Shown piece after piece: positions 38,669 to 51,287 of a stretch of DNA of 64,000 nucleotides. Below the pieces are notes generated by a model. That model worked only from the letters and a program-made list of their open reading frames with translations. It searched no databases and was not told the DNA's origin. A program made the translations under genes and the position numbers. Position 1 is the stretch's first letter. Each line of letters opens with the position of its first letter. The stretch spans positions 1 to 64,000 of the forward strand of contig JASAMV010004853.1 of the NCBI GenBank assembly GCA_030248065.1, written 5' to 3'. This stretch comes from Rhynchonema sp. JSB1_4 (Eukaryota > Nematoda > Chromadorea > Monhysterida > Xyalidae).

Positions 38669-41327
38669 CTAGAATTTCTCTGTTACGTAGATTCCACTCT
38701 TCTGCGTGAGACTGTTCGTTCTGCCCGTTGTTGCAGACAACGAGCGTGGGAGCATGTTTTTGAAGCAAACAGCCAGGTAATACACGAGTTGCACAAACGT
38801 GAGCAGTGACGCGCCGAGGTAAAGACCTGAGTATGTAGTCATCATCACAATGCCGGAGTTTTTTCTGCCAAATTTGCGATATAAATGCTCAACTAACTGA
38901 ACAATCCGCCGATTGTTGACAGCAGAGAAGACAACGGAATCTTCTCCTTGAATCGAATCATCTGTATTTGCGTTGTCGCATAGTAGATGTTGGCCTCGAC
39001 GAAGTTGCCCGACATGTAGCTCCTCATCGTGGCTGCGTGTCTGCTTCCGTTAACTACGAACGGCTCAAAGAAATTCTGCAAAATTTTTATTCAAGGCAGG
39101 TGTTGCGCATTCATACAAGGTTGCGAGACATCGTCGCTCTTTGTCACATGGTCGCGTGTTTTGTGAATTACAACATATCCGGCAGTTAGGGAAGGCTGGA
39201 AGCCTAAGCCGAAGTGTAGGCCTAAGCCTAAGCCTGAGCCCAATCATAAGACTAAGCCAAAGCCTTAGACTGAACTGAAGCTACATAGTTGAAAACACGC
39301 GCGACGATGTCCCAGGACCTTCATACAAGGCACTGTACTGAGTGCAGTAATGTTGGTCTGTTTCGCCCTGTTTTCGCAGACAGACCGAGGCGCCAGGGCT
39401 CGTCAGTGCGAACGCCTCTGGCAAATTTGCCTCCAAAAAGCCCCACCAACAGATCTTATTGCTGATCTGTAACATCACTGCGTGCAAACTCATAAACAGA
39501 GTTTCGTCACATCTGCGCATAGCGAGCGCAGAATAATAACGACGATTTGACCTTGAAGTGTGAAATCTTTTGCTTGGCAGGTTTGTCACTGTCCTGCACT
39601 GTGTGCGTGATGCTTCGAACGTTCACGTTGCACGGCGGAAGACAACGAGTTTTGCACTTGGCTCGGAACCATTTGAAATATCTGAATTCGACGTACGTGT
39701 TACAAATTCAGAAGCAGCCGAAAATGAATTGGAACAGCTATTTCAAGGAACAAACACAGCAAAATCAAACCAACTGGTTCGTGTCAAGATTCTGGTTCCG
39801 CAACAACAACATGTAGTTGGTCATATTGCATATCAAATTGTGATGTTCTGGCTTCAGTTCGGCCGGAATCAGGCACGGATTATAGAGGTCGGTGCGTATA
39901 TGCTCATGTAACAATGCTTCGAAACATTCCATTTCGCACGTGTTCGCCTCAAATGGCCCTGCATAAAAATTTGTCATTTTTTTGAGGAAAGACGAATCAT
40001 TTTGTGAATTGAAACGACAGACCTTTGTAATATACTAGTTGCGCCGACTCTTGGGGCTGACAGTCTGGCGTGTGCAGCGACCACCAAGTTTTGCTCGGAA
40101 TTGTTGTCTCGGTCAACGTCATTCCAACCTTCACATGACTGCCTTGACATCGAAACTATTTCTGTTGCGTCATGTAGATTAAAAAGGGAAAATAATTTCC
40201 AGTTTGTATTACCCGGTGACGCAATGAGCATGTCGAAGAAGCTGGTATACTTATGGAACGTTAAGCCGATGACCAGTCCTGAGTCGAACGTATTACCAAA
40301 CGCGACGTCATCCAGCCATTCGTCTTCTCCGGGATTGAAGTACAGTTGGACACCTTGCCACTCGCCTGCCAATAAAACCTTCCTTTTATTTTCCATTCGC
40401 GTGCCCACAAAGTGCGGTCAAATTACCCGGTTTCTGTTGTTGGTATGTTTCTTCGCTGCCGTTTGCGGACGGAATCTTTAGCGCCCAGCACAGACCGTAG
40501 TCGCTGTTCGCAACTGGCTCGGCGTATGCGCAGCAATCGAACGCTGTGCCCGGCGCAGCAGTACACCTGAATGGGTCATACTTATATCTGCATTAGGGCG
40601 GACTTAGGTTGAAGCCGGAACTATTTCCGGAAAACGCATTATTTTTGCATGTAAATTATTTCCGGGTTCCGGATTCCGGATTTCACCCAAGTTCACCCTT
40701 ACATGAATTACGCAAACTAACGCTCTGAACTAACATCACAAGCGTCGCCTCACAGCTGTGTCCGAGGACTTTGATCAAGTCGACGACGTTCTTCGGCAGC
40801 TTTATTTGATCGTCGGCATAAAAGTCCTCCCACGCTTTGTGCACACTGGCAACATAATTGGCATATTCCGGCTCATCGAGGTGCATCAGGCCCAATCGCT
40901 TGCCGGACATCGCTGAGTCGAACGAGACCATAATCGCCGAAATCAGCTCGTTCGACAAATTGTACTCTCTCGCCTGCAGCAATCGAAGTTTTTACGACTC
41001 TGATGAATTAAAATTCGTTTCTAAATTCCCTGAAACAGCCACCTTTGTCCTATTGATCGTGTTCATATTACACACGACGACGTACGGGAACTCGGGAGCG
41101 TCGCCGTCGCTCGAGTAGCGCACCTCGGTGACGAAATACGGTCGCGACATGAACTGTTCGAAGACGTCTTGCGATTGAAATGCGGCAATGACAAAGCCGA
41201 GCGCAATCAACAGGCACAGCACCCAGCGCCAGATGCCCGAAGCTGAGACGGCGTCTTTGATGCAGTGGAACGTTGTCTGGTTGGCCCATTCGCGCGCCGT
41301 AGCCGAAAACGGCGGTCTTTCGTCCAT
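38669..41327 (-). CDS. DEG/ENaC amiloride-sensitive sodium channel subunit (complete)
   Basis: Two-TM trimeric cation channel subunit of the plasma membrane. Minus exons: 41043-41327, 40740-40973, 40427-40566, 40213-40365, 40023-40138, 39811-39958, 39552-39681, 38898-39075, 38669-38826, all joined in phase at GT-AG sites. TM1 is WVLCLLIALGFVIAAFQSQD, followed by FPYVVVCNMN. The Cys-rich ectodomain has GHSCEATLV, AFDCCAYAEP, DYGLCWAL, CEMECFEALL, LYNPCLIP and CKTRCLPPC. Pre-TM2 is IPLSSLLSTIGG and TM2 LFSLYLGASLLTFVQL, with S in the GLFS/GAS selectivity region. The tail is short and ends VTEKF. No thumb or finger domain seems missing. Ligand or mechanical gating cannot be told. An intron holds telomere-like repeats, and part of exon 7 is duplicated inverted at 43432. 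Confidence 0.92.
39190..39265 (-). repeat. Interstitial TTAGGC array (reverse strand) in channel intron
   Basis: GCCTAAGCCTAAGCC-type copies, the reverse complement of TTAGGC with variants. Confidence 0.65.
40594..40701. mobile_element. ~108-bp palindromic MITE in channel intron 2
   Basis: Ends GGGCGGACTTAGGTTGAA and TTCACCCAAGTTCACCCT are inverted, with internal TTTCCGGAAA arms. The window's last ~80 bases carry a second copy. Confidence 0.7.
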
Positions 41328-41493
41328 AATTATTGTCAAATAAACCGTCCTATAAAAATTTATGTTTATTTATGAAAAATTTATGGTCTCTTTCTCGGTT
41401 GGTCTGTCACGCAGACAAGAGTGACTTATGGTTACGTGCGTACACACATCGTGTTGTGCAAAAGTTGACACAGTGCCAGGCAATGGGTCATAT

Positions 41494-41676
41494 TTTCGAA
41501 ACGGTGTAAAGGTCAGTTGGGTGTAAAGGTCGGTGGAAAGCTCGGTGTGAACTTGAAACATTCCACGTTAATAACAGGCGATGTTTCACGTTTACACCGA
41601 GCTACGCCGACCGTGCTTTCGACCGAACTTTACACCGACCTTTACGCCCAACTGACCTTTCAACCGTTTCGAAAAT
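41494..41676. mobile_element. ~183-bp palindromic MITE upstream of the channel gene
   Basis: TTTCGAAACGGTGTAAAGGT at the left and ACTGACCTTTCAACCGTTTC at the right are near-inverse, with repeated TGTAAAGGTCGGT in both arms. It begins about 170 bp upstream of the start codon. Confidence 0.75.
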
Positions 41677-42143
41677 TCCACCCAATATGGTCAGGCTTGA
41701 TCTCACCCACCAGGTATGAAAGCAAGTGAAACTTGAGAGCTTGCAAACAAACCTGCATCCCATCTCTCAACCCTTGCACTGTCATGTGACATTACGATTA
41801 TTAGGTTTCATTGCCAGTGCAAAAAATAACAAGGGCCGCATTGGGCACCTAACGCACACCAATTGAACAAGTTTTATCCGATCAATATATTGCCCTGTAA
41901 TCACCACCCCGTTCCACTGGAATTCGTTTAGCTGAGCGAGGTGTAAACTGCACTGCACACAGGTTTCCGAAGGGTATTATGCTTGCGCACTACAGGCCTT
42001 TTTCGACCAGCTGCCCGATGTTACACTGAGGTACATATGCAGATATGCATGTGTTATATAAAACAGTTTTGACATGCGTTCCGCGTACTGTGTGTGTTGG
42101 TTCCAGTTAACCACTATTTGACCTCAATTGAACCCAATCGAGC

Positions 42144-42505
42144 CAGTGGTCCGTAACAAACTTTTTAATAGAACCCCATCTTGTGAAAAAAATTTTTACT
42201 CTAATTTCAAAATTTTTATTCCATCCAAAACCTGCCAAACAAATGAGCGCTAAAGCGGAAAACAGTGGTATTTTTGTTTCATGGTGTGTTCTTAAGTGCG
42301 TTAAAAGCACTTTTGACACGAAGACTATGCTATCCAATGGTCAATGAGTACCAATTATAGTTAGGTAGGTACATACACGCCCGTATCTCCAGGGCGGTGT
42401 GGGTGTCTTTGGTATGGCTTTCTAATACTCGAGACGGAAAATATTTGTGAAATTAACTCATCTAGGCACACAACCAATGCAAATAAGCCGCACACAGTGT
42501 TCGGT
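42144..42505. mobile_element. hAT family B, partial copy
   Basis: Starts at CCAGTGGTCCGT and matches, inverted, the 24990-25330 part of the other family B copy (shared CAATGGTCAATGAGTACCA and AACCAATGCAAATA). It breaks off at CACACAGTG. No target duplication found. Confidence 0.65.
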
Positions 42506-42916
42506 ACTTTGATCGACTGGCGCTTCTTGGTGGCCGGACTCCGATATACAGTATGTGTAGAAAGTACATGTATGTGATCTCATTTGAGTCGGTATTGCAT
42601 TGTGGCAGTGATCTTTCACGAAAACACAGATTTTTTACTGTTGAGTAGTCTGCGCTCTCGTGAGCCTGCACCAAATTGTTTTGACTTATTGTTTGTTGGA
42701 TATGCTTACTCTTTTCTGCATCAGGACTTCGGAGTATTTTCTTCATCGCCTGCTGTTTGATGGTGAAGTTTCATGTCCCACTGTTGTATCGCAGATTCAT
42801 CGGTGGCATACAAGTGAGCCGCAAGCCTGCCGTTTTTTGAGCAATGCGATATGCTCTTCCTGGCACGCTTGAACCGAGAAATTACCCAGAACTAATTTAA
42901 GAACAAGTCTCATGAT

Positions 42917-43056
42917 GTTGTTGTGTGTCTTTGAGAGACGAACAGCACCAAATCACGATACACAGAATATATTGCCGAATTTTCGAAAATTCGGCAATAT
43001 ATTCTGTGTATTGTGATTTTTGCTGCCGTTCGTCTCTCAAAGACACACAACAACAT
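42917..43056. repeat. Near-perfect 140-bp palindrome
   Basis: Arms TGTGTGTCTTTGAGAGACGA and TCGTCTCTCAAAGACACACA run into a centre GAATTTTCGAAAATTC with almost no spacer. Would form a long hairpin. Confidence 0.9.
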
Positions 43057-43431
43057 GATTGCATCACGGCACTGCCATCCCGGCAACATCAAAGCTAAGT
43101 CTCATGATTTGACAGGATTGTGGAACAATGTGTTCGACTTTGACCTGCGAATGAGTCATTCATGGAGGGTGCACATACAGTGGACAGGTCTGTTGTAAAA
43201 CTTATTTGCACTAGAAGGTGATGATCTGACATTCAAGGGTCACAGAGATGGTCGCTATGGTGTGCAATTTTCGGAAGAGCAATCGCGCACGAAACATCAT
43301 TGAAACACACAGTTGATGGGCGATATTTCAGTTACGACACGGCATTTGGGAACCCATGCCTGTCAAAAATATAATATTGCGCTAATCAGAAAGGACAAGA
43401 ACAAATGTTTTATTTTTGAAAAACTCATTTT

Positions 43432-43697
43432 TGTCTTCCGCCGTGCAACGTGAACGTTTGAAGCATCACGCACACAGTGCAGGACAGTGACAAACCTGCC
43501 AAGCAAAAGATTTCACACTTCAAGGTCAAATAGTAGTTATCTTCTGCGCTCGCTATGCGCAGATGTGACGAAACTCTGTTTATGAGTTTGCACGCAGTGA
43601 TGTTACAGATCAGCAATAAGATCTGTTGGTGGGGCTTTTTGGAGGCAAATTTGCCAGAGGCGTTCGCACTGACGAGCCCCTTGGCGCCTCGGTCTCG
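43432..43697 (+). pseudogene. Inverted duplicate of a DEG/ENaC exon segment
   Basis: About 265 bp nearly the reverse complement of 39375-39650. It carries the coding part CLPPCNV of channel exon 7 plus its following intron. Here the CGA codon after NV is TGA, so the copy is a non-functional fragment. It lies 2.1 kb upstream of the channel start, in the opposite orientation. Confidence 0.85.
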
Positions 43698-43749
43698 GGG
43701 GCAGATGGTTCTAACTAAGAATGTCGACCATCAGACTTTTCTCGAGTAA

Positions 43750-44640
43750 TCAACGCACATGAGCGCAATGAAGTGTGGGGGTCAGTTTAAGGATGCTGTA
43801 CTTTTTGGCACGATATATGAATCGGTGGTTATCGTGACATAAGGCCAATTTTGTGTTGGGATCCCACTATGGGGTTCTGACAGTGGAGACACGCTTGTGT
43901 CTGCGTCTTCACCCACCACTGAAACAAAACCAACGCAGTGCCCCACGCGCATATCAATGCTTTTGAGGAACATGGTAACTTGTCAAGTTATTTATTTTTT
44001 TTTAATTTACCGCCAGGTATGCATTTGACACCCTAGGTACCATCATTTATAGCGCACTGATTGCGCATCGTCTCAGAGAATGGCACTTGTTGGTTTAGTA
44101 CCGAGCAAAGCTGTGCAATGAACTTCCATGCAACCTGTCCTTTCAAAGCTTTAGAAATTGAAATACATAAGTGTCAAACATCAGTCTCCAGATTGCTTTG
44201 GTATTGGCCGCCGCATCTGATGTTGGATTCAATGTTACGTAAAAACTACTATTTAACTTTCCCACGAAAGTCAAATTATAAATGCGGAAAAAGCTTCGAA
44301 TGTTAGAGAGCAACAGCTATTTTAGATTAAAATAGTCTGATATCTTGTCGGTATTTTATCATGAATGACATCACAGCGCATAAACTGCGAACAGCACCTG
44401 TGCTTAATAATTAATCTCAAATAAAAAAACACGAAAAAAGTGAAAAATGTTACCCAGAATTCATTAACAGTTAGTAAAATAAAACAAAAGTTAGCTGCGC
44501 GCGTGAATGTTTGAACCCGCGACCTCTCATTCTTAAGTGATGCGCTTTAGAAATTTCGGACATAAATGCTTCGACACTCTACTTCAAAAACTATAATACA
44601 TACATAACTTATGCGTGCATTGCTGCATTGCCTATTGTGC
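43750..44640. other. Gene-free
   Basis: Short frames only; no repeat family from elsewhere recognised. Confidence 0.4.
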
Positions 44641-44650
44641 TGGCTGCCTG

Positions 44651-44845
<195 letters not shown>

Positions 44846-45028
44846 CTTTTTTGGTCGCGCGCTTCTTATTTGTACTTTTTAGTCAAAACCGCTTGTGCGA
44901 ATGCCCTAAAATTACCGGATGCCTTAAAAACACATCAGAATGATGATTTCGGTGCACGTATGGTTCATTGCTCAAAAGATGACAGATGATGATGAAACCA
45001 TGCAAGTCTCATTGCCGGCTTATAGTAA

Positions 45029-45145
45029 TGTCGTCAAATCATGTCGTCACACTTTGTCGTCGAATCACATTATTTTCGCGCTCATTTGGAGCTCATGTAT
45101 TGCTGCTGGTTCGATGACTACATTTGACGACATGGTTTGACGACA
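45029..45145. mobile_element. 117-bp palindromic MITE
   Basis: GTCGTCAAATCATGTCGTCA left and GACGACATGGTTTGACGAC right are inverted repeats. Confidence 0.75.
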
Positions 45146-45149
45146 AAAC

Positions 45150-46590
45150 CTTTAACCCCATTGCCTAGCTAACCAGGTCACACAAAAAATATCGGCGTAA
45201 ACAAACGGCGGAAAAGAGCCACGACGGCGTCCGTTTAATATAAAGCTTTTTTGAATAAGACAAAACAGTTCACGTACATATCGGAGCAAGATGCCTCAGT
45301 ATCAATACATACAGGGGAAGGAAAACGGCGGCCGATCTTCCCCGACGGGCGAGACGGGCGAGAGGGCGAGAAGGGGCGAAAAAAATTCAGGGCGAAGGGG
45401 CGAGAAATGTGTCCAATAAGTAATGCACCACGCTTAAGGATAGGCGGCGTCAAATTGTGATGCAATGGTAACGGTTGTTGCAAAACTGATGTTTCGCGGC
45501 TCCGAATTACTTGTTCATACACATTAACGCATTTACATATGCAAAAGCGTAACAGTTCGTTGGAGGTACCCGTTTTTGTACGTTGGTCTGTGAACGTGAC
45601 AAAATCAATTGTTGTGCATTTCGAGTTGTGAAATCTTTGGCCTTGGAGACCCATGCAGCGCACCGTTGTATGATTCATGCTATGCGCCAGCAGACAGGTT
45701 TTCTTGCTGCAAACAGTTGAATTTCTTCTGTGGATTTGAACTGGACGACCAAAGTGGTTCAATGTTTCTCACGCCGTTTACAGGATGTATTAGGGCGCTG
45801 AAGCCGTGATGGCTTCACATGCCTGTTGTGTGCTGAAACCAATACTATAGTGTGTCATTGCTTGACGAAACAAACAGTGGTAATGCACAAAGGTGAACAA
45901 ACTGCTTTTAGGAACACTGACACCCTTTCAGATTTTGGTCTTTATTTACCGTTTGTCTTCAATGACCCATATACTCGCGGAAAAAATTATCGTATTCAAA
46001 CTACTGATGTTGATAATTGACCTCGTCATTGCCGTTTTTGACGCGGTTTGTTCATTGCCCACGTTCGCCGGCAAGTTGCATCATTTCTGATTTAAGAATA
46101 TCGTCTCGCATTTCATCTCGCTGCTGCTTGTTTTTAGGGATCGTGCCTTCTTTTAGGGATCGTGTTCATTAATTTGTATGTACATAACACAGAGATTTAA
46201 ATGAACTCCACAGTTCTTTGCTACGGTTCTTTTTTCAGGCTGACTTTTTTCTTTGTCGCTGAAATTTGTAGTCCCGTATAGGTGTTTTTATGAATGATTA
46301 AATTGTACGGGTTTTTCATTCAATGTAATACAGGCTGCACTAAAAGTGAAAACATAATTTGTGGCTGGTCCGTTACGTTTTTTTGCTGTTTTTCTTCCGA
46401 CTTTTTCCTTTTTGTCGCTCAATTTTTGTGCTTTCGCTGCAAACTTGTGAATAATCAAATGGTGCACGATCCTTTCATTTGTATGTTTCGGGTCAAGTCT
46501 GTATGAATATCCGCATAACTATAGTATGAACACAAGTTTATCACAATGAATGAACACATTAACAGGAAAACGGCTGATGTTTTGTTTGAA
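45150..46590. other. Gene-free; one purine-rich G-tract
   Basis: 45315-45410 is a GGGCGAGA-rich stretch. Otherwise only short frames without family or splice support. Confidence 0.4.
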
Positions 46591-46591
46591 C

Positions 46592-46908
46592 ACAAAGGGT
46601 GGACGGATCCAAAAGGGACAAAAGGGCCATGCTTTTAAATTACCTCCTGAGGGCACCATTTCGAAAAGAAAGAAGAAAAAAGGATACTAAATCGCAGGAT
46701 TCTCACCCTGATACACTTCACAGATATACTGATAAGTTCGGAAATCAGATGCCTATTTCCAATGAAAATTGTCGGCCGTACAAAAGGGGCCAACATTTCG
46801 CGCGCCACGCCTGCATGGCAAATCGTTGGTACATTTTCACAGGTACCAGATAAAAATGACTTTTTTGATTTGGCCCCTCCCTCAGCCAAAAGCTGGATCC
46901 GCCATTGT
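46592..46908. mobile_element. hAT-like 'GGCGGATCC' family, 317-bp copy
   Basis: Left GGGTGGACGGATCC and right GCTGGATCCGCCATTGTG. The interior matches the ends of the 51511 copy (CACCCTGATACACTTCA, TTTGGCCCCTCCCT). Imperfect TGTTTGAAC/TGTTGAAC flanks. Confidence 0.7.
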
Positions 46909-46909
46909 G

Positions 46910-49900
46910 TGTTGAACATACTTTTTTCTTTGACCACACAGCTTTATTAGCTGCTCATCACACGGTACGCTCGTGAAGGAATCCGCCCGGGAAACTGCGT
47001 ACCAAACAAAAACTACGCCTGCGTCCATGCAAAAATAATTGGGTCCGGTTGGTATTTATGCAACAAGACGTTCTATTCACCACGACATTAATTTTCTGAC
47101 GTCAGAAGCATTTTCATACTCAGGGGACCTAATTTTTATGACCCACCGCCCGTATGCCAGCACATTTTTCAGAAGATCATAACGCCGATGGCTACAATCC
47201 GATAGCTTTAAAGGCTCCGTGGAACGTTATCTAATACCCCCTTTCTTCCGTGGATAATGTCTGCGAAGAACCACGTCTTCCAACTTGCTAATTGAAGATA
47301 TCGAGCGTGTCACTTTGCTTTGTAATAAAATCAAATCACGGCATCAAATCCGACCAGCTGCTGCATTTTTCGGTTTGGGTTTCTTGAATATAAAAATCAA
47401 ACTCTGTTCCGACATTAATTTTCCGCGGATTTAAGATTTTGCGAGTCTGCGAGTTGGAAGGCGCGGTTGTTTTTTTTGCACACAATTTCAAGCGGATGCC
47501 GTCTTTCATGAAAATGGGATGTTAGGTGACGTCCGACACCCCCTTTGATAATTGGCATGCCTGAAAATGCGGCAGCAGTGTCGAGGGCACCCTGAGCAGG
47601 TCAGCTTGAGTGCCTACTTCAGCACTTTTCGTTTCGGTTTCCTAGTTGGAATTTCGTTGACATTTTCAAAGCTGTACAGGCTGGTTGTGTGGCTGTGCCT
47701 TAGGCCTGATGAACAAAATGTTTCACGTCTACCGAACTTCTGCGTCCCGGCCCCGGGGGAGCGGGAGTGAACTAAAAAAACGTCTCGCCTCACTGTAACC
47801 GGGACCGACTGTACCATATTGGCCCCATGCTCGCGCAAGCTATGGCCCTATTAAGCCGCAGCGTGTGCTTGAAAAATCACAGATACTGAGATTCACACAA
47901 GATTACAGCAATGTGAGTAAGTATGCATAGGTTAATTAGGTGACCATGTGGTTATACACATATACAGGTACCTATTGTCAATACAATGAATAGTGTATCA
48001 AATCCAAGGTTGCAGGCAAGTGTTGGCTTGATGCGATAAAAAATAACCCCGTATCGATCATGGGAAAGATTATTATGTATGAAGAAAGGTTTTCACAGGC
48101 ACGGAGGGGAAGCGGAAGGGGGGATATACTGTACGGAATGGTATGTTTAGGGTAGGCTGAGATGGGGATATGGGGGGGGGGGGCAATAAGTTCGGGCACA
48201 TATGTAATTAGATGACAAGTGCCACGTGTGAAAGGCATACAGTATGTACATACCTGCGCACAAAGATGCACAAAAGAAGCAGCCGGGCAGCGCGAAACGC
48301 ACAAGATGTACCCTCAGCTGACCAGTGCCACCACAGACCAAGCCTAATGTACATCCGCAGAGTCGTCCAACAACGCACCACAGTACCGAAACTTGGTTTC
48401 GATACGACATGTGGACCAGGTACAGTATGTAATGTACTGATAAGGCAGTACTATCATTGTCACGTATACATGGGATCAATGATGACTCGACAATAATGTG
48501 CTAACAATCTCAAACATTGATTTTTGAACCATCTCGGAATTTCAACAATCATATGAAATATAAAAAATCAAATATCAAAAACAATCAGAGAATTTGGACC
48601 CACTATCCTTGCGCTTATGGTTATGGTATGAAAACAAACACGTTAGGGCTTTGCGGTGAAAACTTTCTCACGGAGCGTTATATTATTATCTCTTCACGCA
48701 TAACCATATGAATTTAGATTTTGGCGGCGTACTATTAGATGTTTTTTGTATAACCAGCCCACACTCATATAGTCAGGTGTGTGGTGTTGGGTGGTGAAAT
48801 AAAAAGCAAACCGACTGTTGATAAGGAGCACAGACATCTTTGGGCATGCTGTTATGTCACTCAATCTTTCCTGTCTTTGTCAGTAATCAAAGAAATAGTG
48901 TATATGCTGCTTAATGCTTATTTTGTGTATGTTCGAAACAACAAACTAAGTAAAACGAAAGTACTAACTTGGTTTTTTTGCAAGGCGTAGATAAAGTTTG
49001 TGCTTGAGCAGGTGCTGTTTTATGAGAGAGCAGCTTGGTGAATGAAGCCTGATATACAATTGTGTTGTAGATAACGGAAACAATGTAGTTTTGAGGTGTC
49101 TAATATTATTCTGGCCACAATTTCACAGTAAAAAAATGAAAGCTTGCTGCCATGCCACAACCTGTGGACGAAAAAAGGCACAAAGCAAAACTTTAAAACA
49201 GGGGATTACTATTCAGCGCTGACTTCAATGGAGCGGAGAAACCGTTAAATAATAAGAGAAAATAATCCTAGAATTATTCACTTCATACTGAGCCACAGGT
49301 CGTGAAGGGTTGTTAGTAAGCCAAAATGTCTTGTGCATTGCGCGCGGGGGGATGACTAAAGTTTATAGCTGTGCCCCGATTTTGGAGCAAATTTATTGGG
49401 GCCCAAAGTTTCATTCGGAGCGCATTTCGGCACCAGGGTCTCAGTCCTTGGCTGGTCCGCTGGTACTTGTGTTAAAAAAAAGCTACCGTTGTGTATAAAA
49501 GTGCTCACCATGCTTATACACACGTGACAGTCGCATACTTAACACTAATTGTACCCAAATTTTTTACGCACGCATCAAACACCAAAGACACCAGCCAGCC
49601 TGTTTGGTGACTGGACTTGACAGAGTAGTGTTGAACACAGTTTAGTTTACCTTTTTCTTGCGTGTGCGCGAGTGAACTCCAAGACACAACACTATGCGCA
49701 ACTACACCTAAGAAGACAAGGCGCCCTTTTCTGTGCAACTACTATGCAGATTTTCTCTCGTGCATTTTGCCTGCGCCGTGGTGGCGTAAAACACAAAATA
49801 CGCGTTTTACCTTGGTTTCGTTTCTTACGACGTTTCACCTCGCATTGGTCAGGTATACATGTGTGCAACCACATTATGCAAAACATCGACCGCTATACCA

Positions 49901-51280
49901 AATATTGCATGCGCGCGTCGCGCGAAGGCGAATGCGCATATGTATATGTATGTACATGATATCAGAACGCAAGTGCGTGCACACTCTCTGTCTAACTGTA
50001 CACATTACAGCCGCGCACGTACACATACAGTATGTGATAAAAATATGGGAGGGGAATGCCTTATTTTCATAGAACAATGATTGATAAGTTTTGAACCAAG
50101 ATCACCACTGGGGTACATATTGATTTTTTGCTGGTTTTTTACCAGTTCTTTGGACTTATGAACATACTGTGATGATGCTCTGGGGCTTAATCACTGCGTT
50201 TGTAACAAAACTAGATTTATCTAAAAAAATTTCGTCCCAAGTTTCAACGCATGCGTTTTGCACTGATCAGAGAATAAACGTACACACACGCACAACAACT
50301 TTACGATCAGTGCACTGCACGTGCATGATGTAACACAACTAATATGTACACATTGAGTAGTCTAATCATGCATGGCAGACCTTGTGCATCACTTTTTACG
50401 CAAGTGTTGTCCGTTCCATTACATCGTGCAGGTTCAGGTATGGTAAGGGTGTGCATAACTGACAGTTGGCAAACTTACTGGTGCCACACTGGTGGGATCA
50501 CGTTAAAGGGGCGGACTCACTGCTAAAAGTGCTCTTTTTATGATTTCAACTTGTAGCTGGGATGTGTGCAATCAGAACGCCACCAACATAAAATTCATCG
50601 GATGAAAATCGACCGAGATCGAAGCGATTGAATCGGCCCAACCGGGAACAAAAATAATTTTGGACCAGTTGCATTTTTATTGCAAATCAGGGGAACCTGG
50701 TACTCAGGCCATAAAACATTCAAGAAAATAGTCGTTTTTATATGAAAACAAAGAAACATTTCTTGGTGCATTTGATCACTGCGTGACGTGTCTGTCAGCT
50801 GGCCGACAGACAAGTGCACCAAACCGATCGGCTTAATCTTGATGGCTTTCTGATCGCGCGGGTCTCAGCTACATGCTGAAACCATAAACATGGCACTTTT
50901 GGCAATGAGTCGCCCCCTTTAATATATGTTTGTATTTTCAATACACACGGACCGGCAAAGATATAACAACAAACACACACAACAATAATATGAAGCTGCA
51001 AGTCACCATCACATGGATATGACAATATTCGGACGATGTGTAAATTGGCGGTCCTTTGTAGAACCAAAGAAGTCAAGGAGAAAAAGGAACATGAAAAGAG
51101 AGACGCGCGAAAATGAAATAAAGAGATTGATTTGAATTTTCTAATTTTTCCGGTCGCCGCTGTCGGTGAGCGGGGCCGACGATTTCCAGGAGATCTTGCG
51201 TATTTTACCTTTCTGATTCCACCCAATATTTTTTTCTGATTTTCATTTGTTGTTCAGCTCTTCGAATTTTCACATACGTG
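46910..51280. other. Long intergenic stretch, nothing recognised
   Basis: About 4.4 kb with only short frames, a G-run at 48172-48182 and scattered TACAGTATG repeats. No gene, RNA or clear element seen. Confidence 0.4.
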
Positions 51281-51287
51281 AGGCACA

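Noticed and set aside
48172..48184. G-run as a possible regulatory quadruplex
   Set aside because: A single homopolymer without neighbouring G-tracts; no gene nearby.
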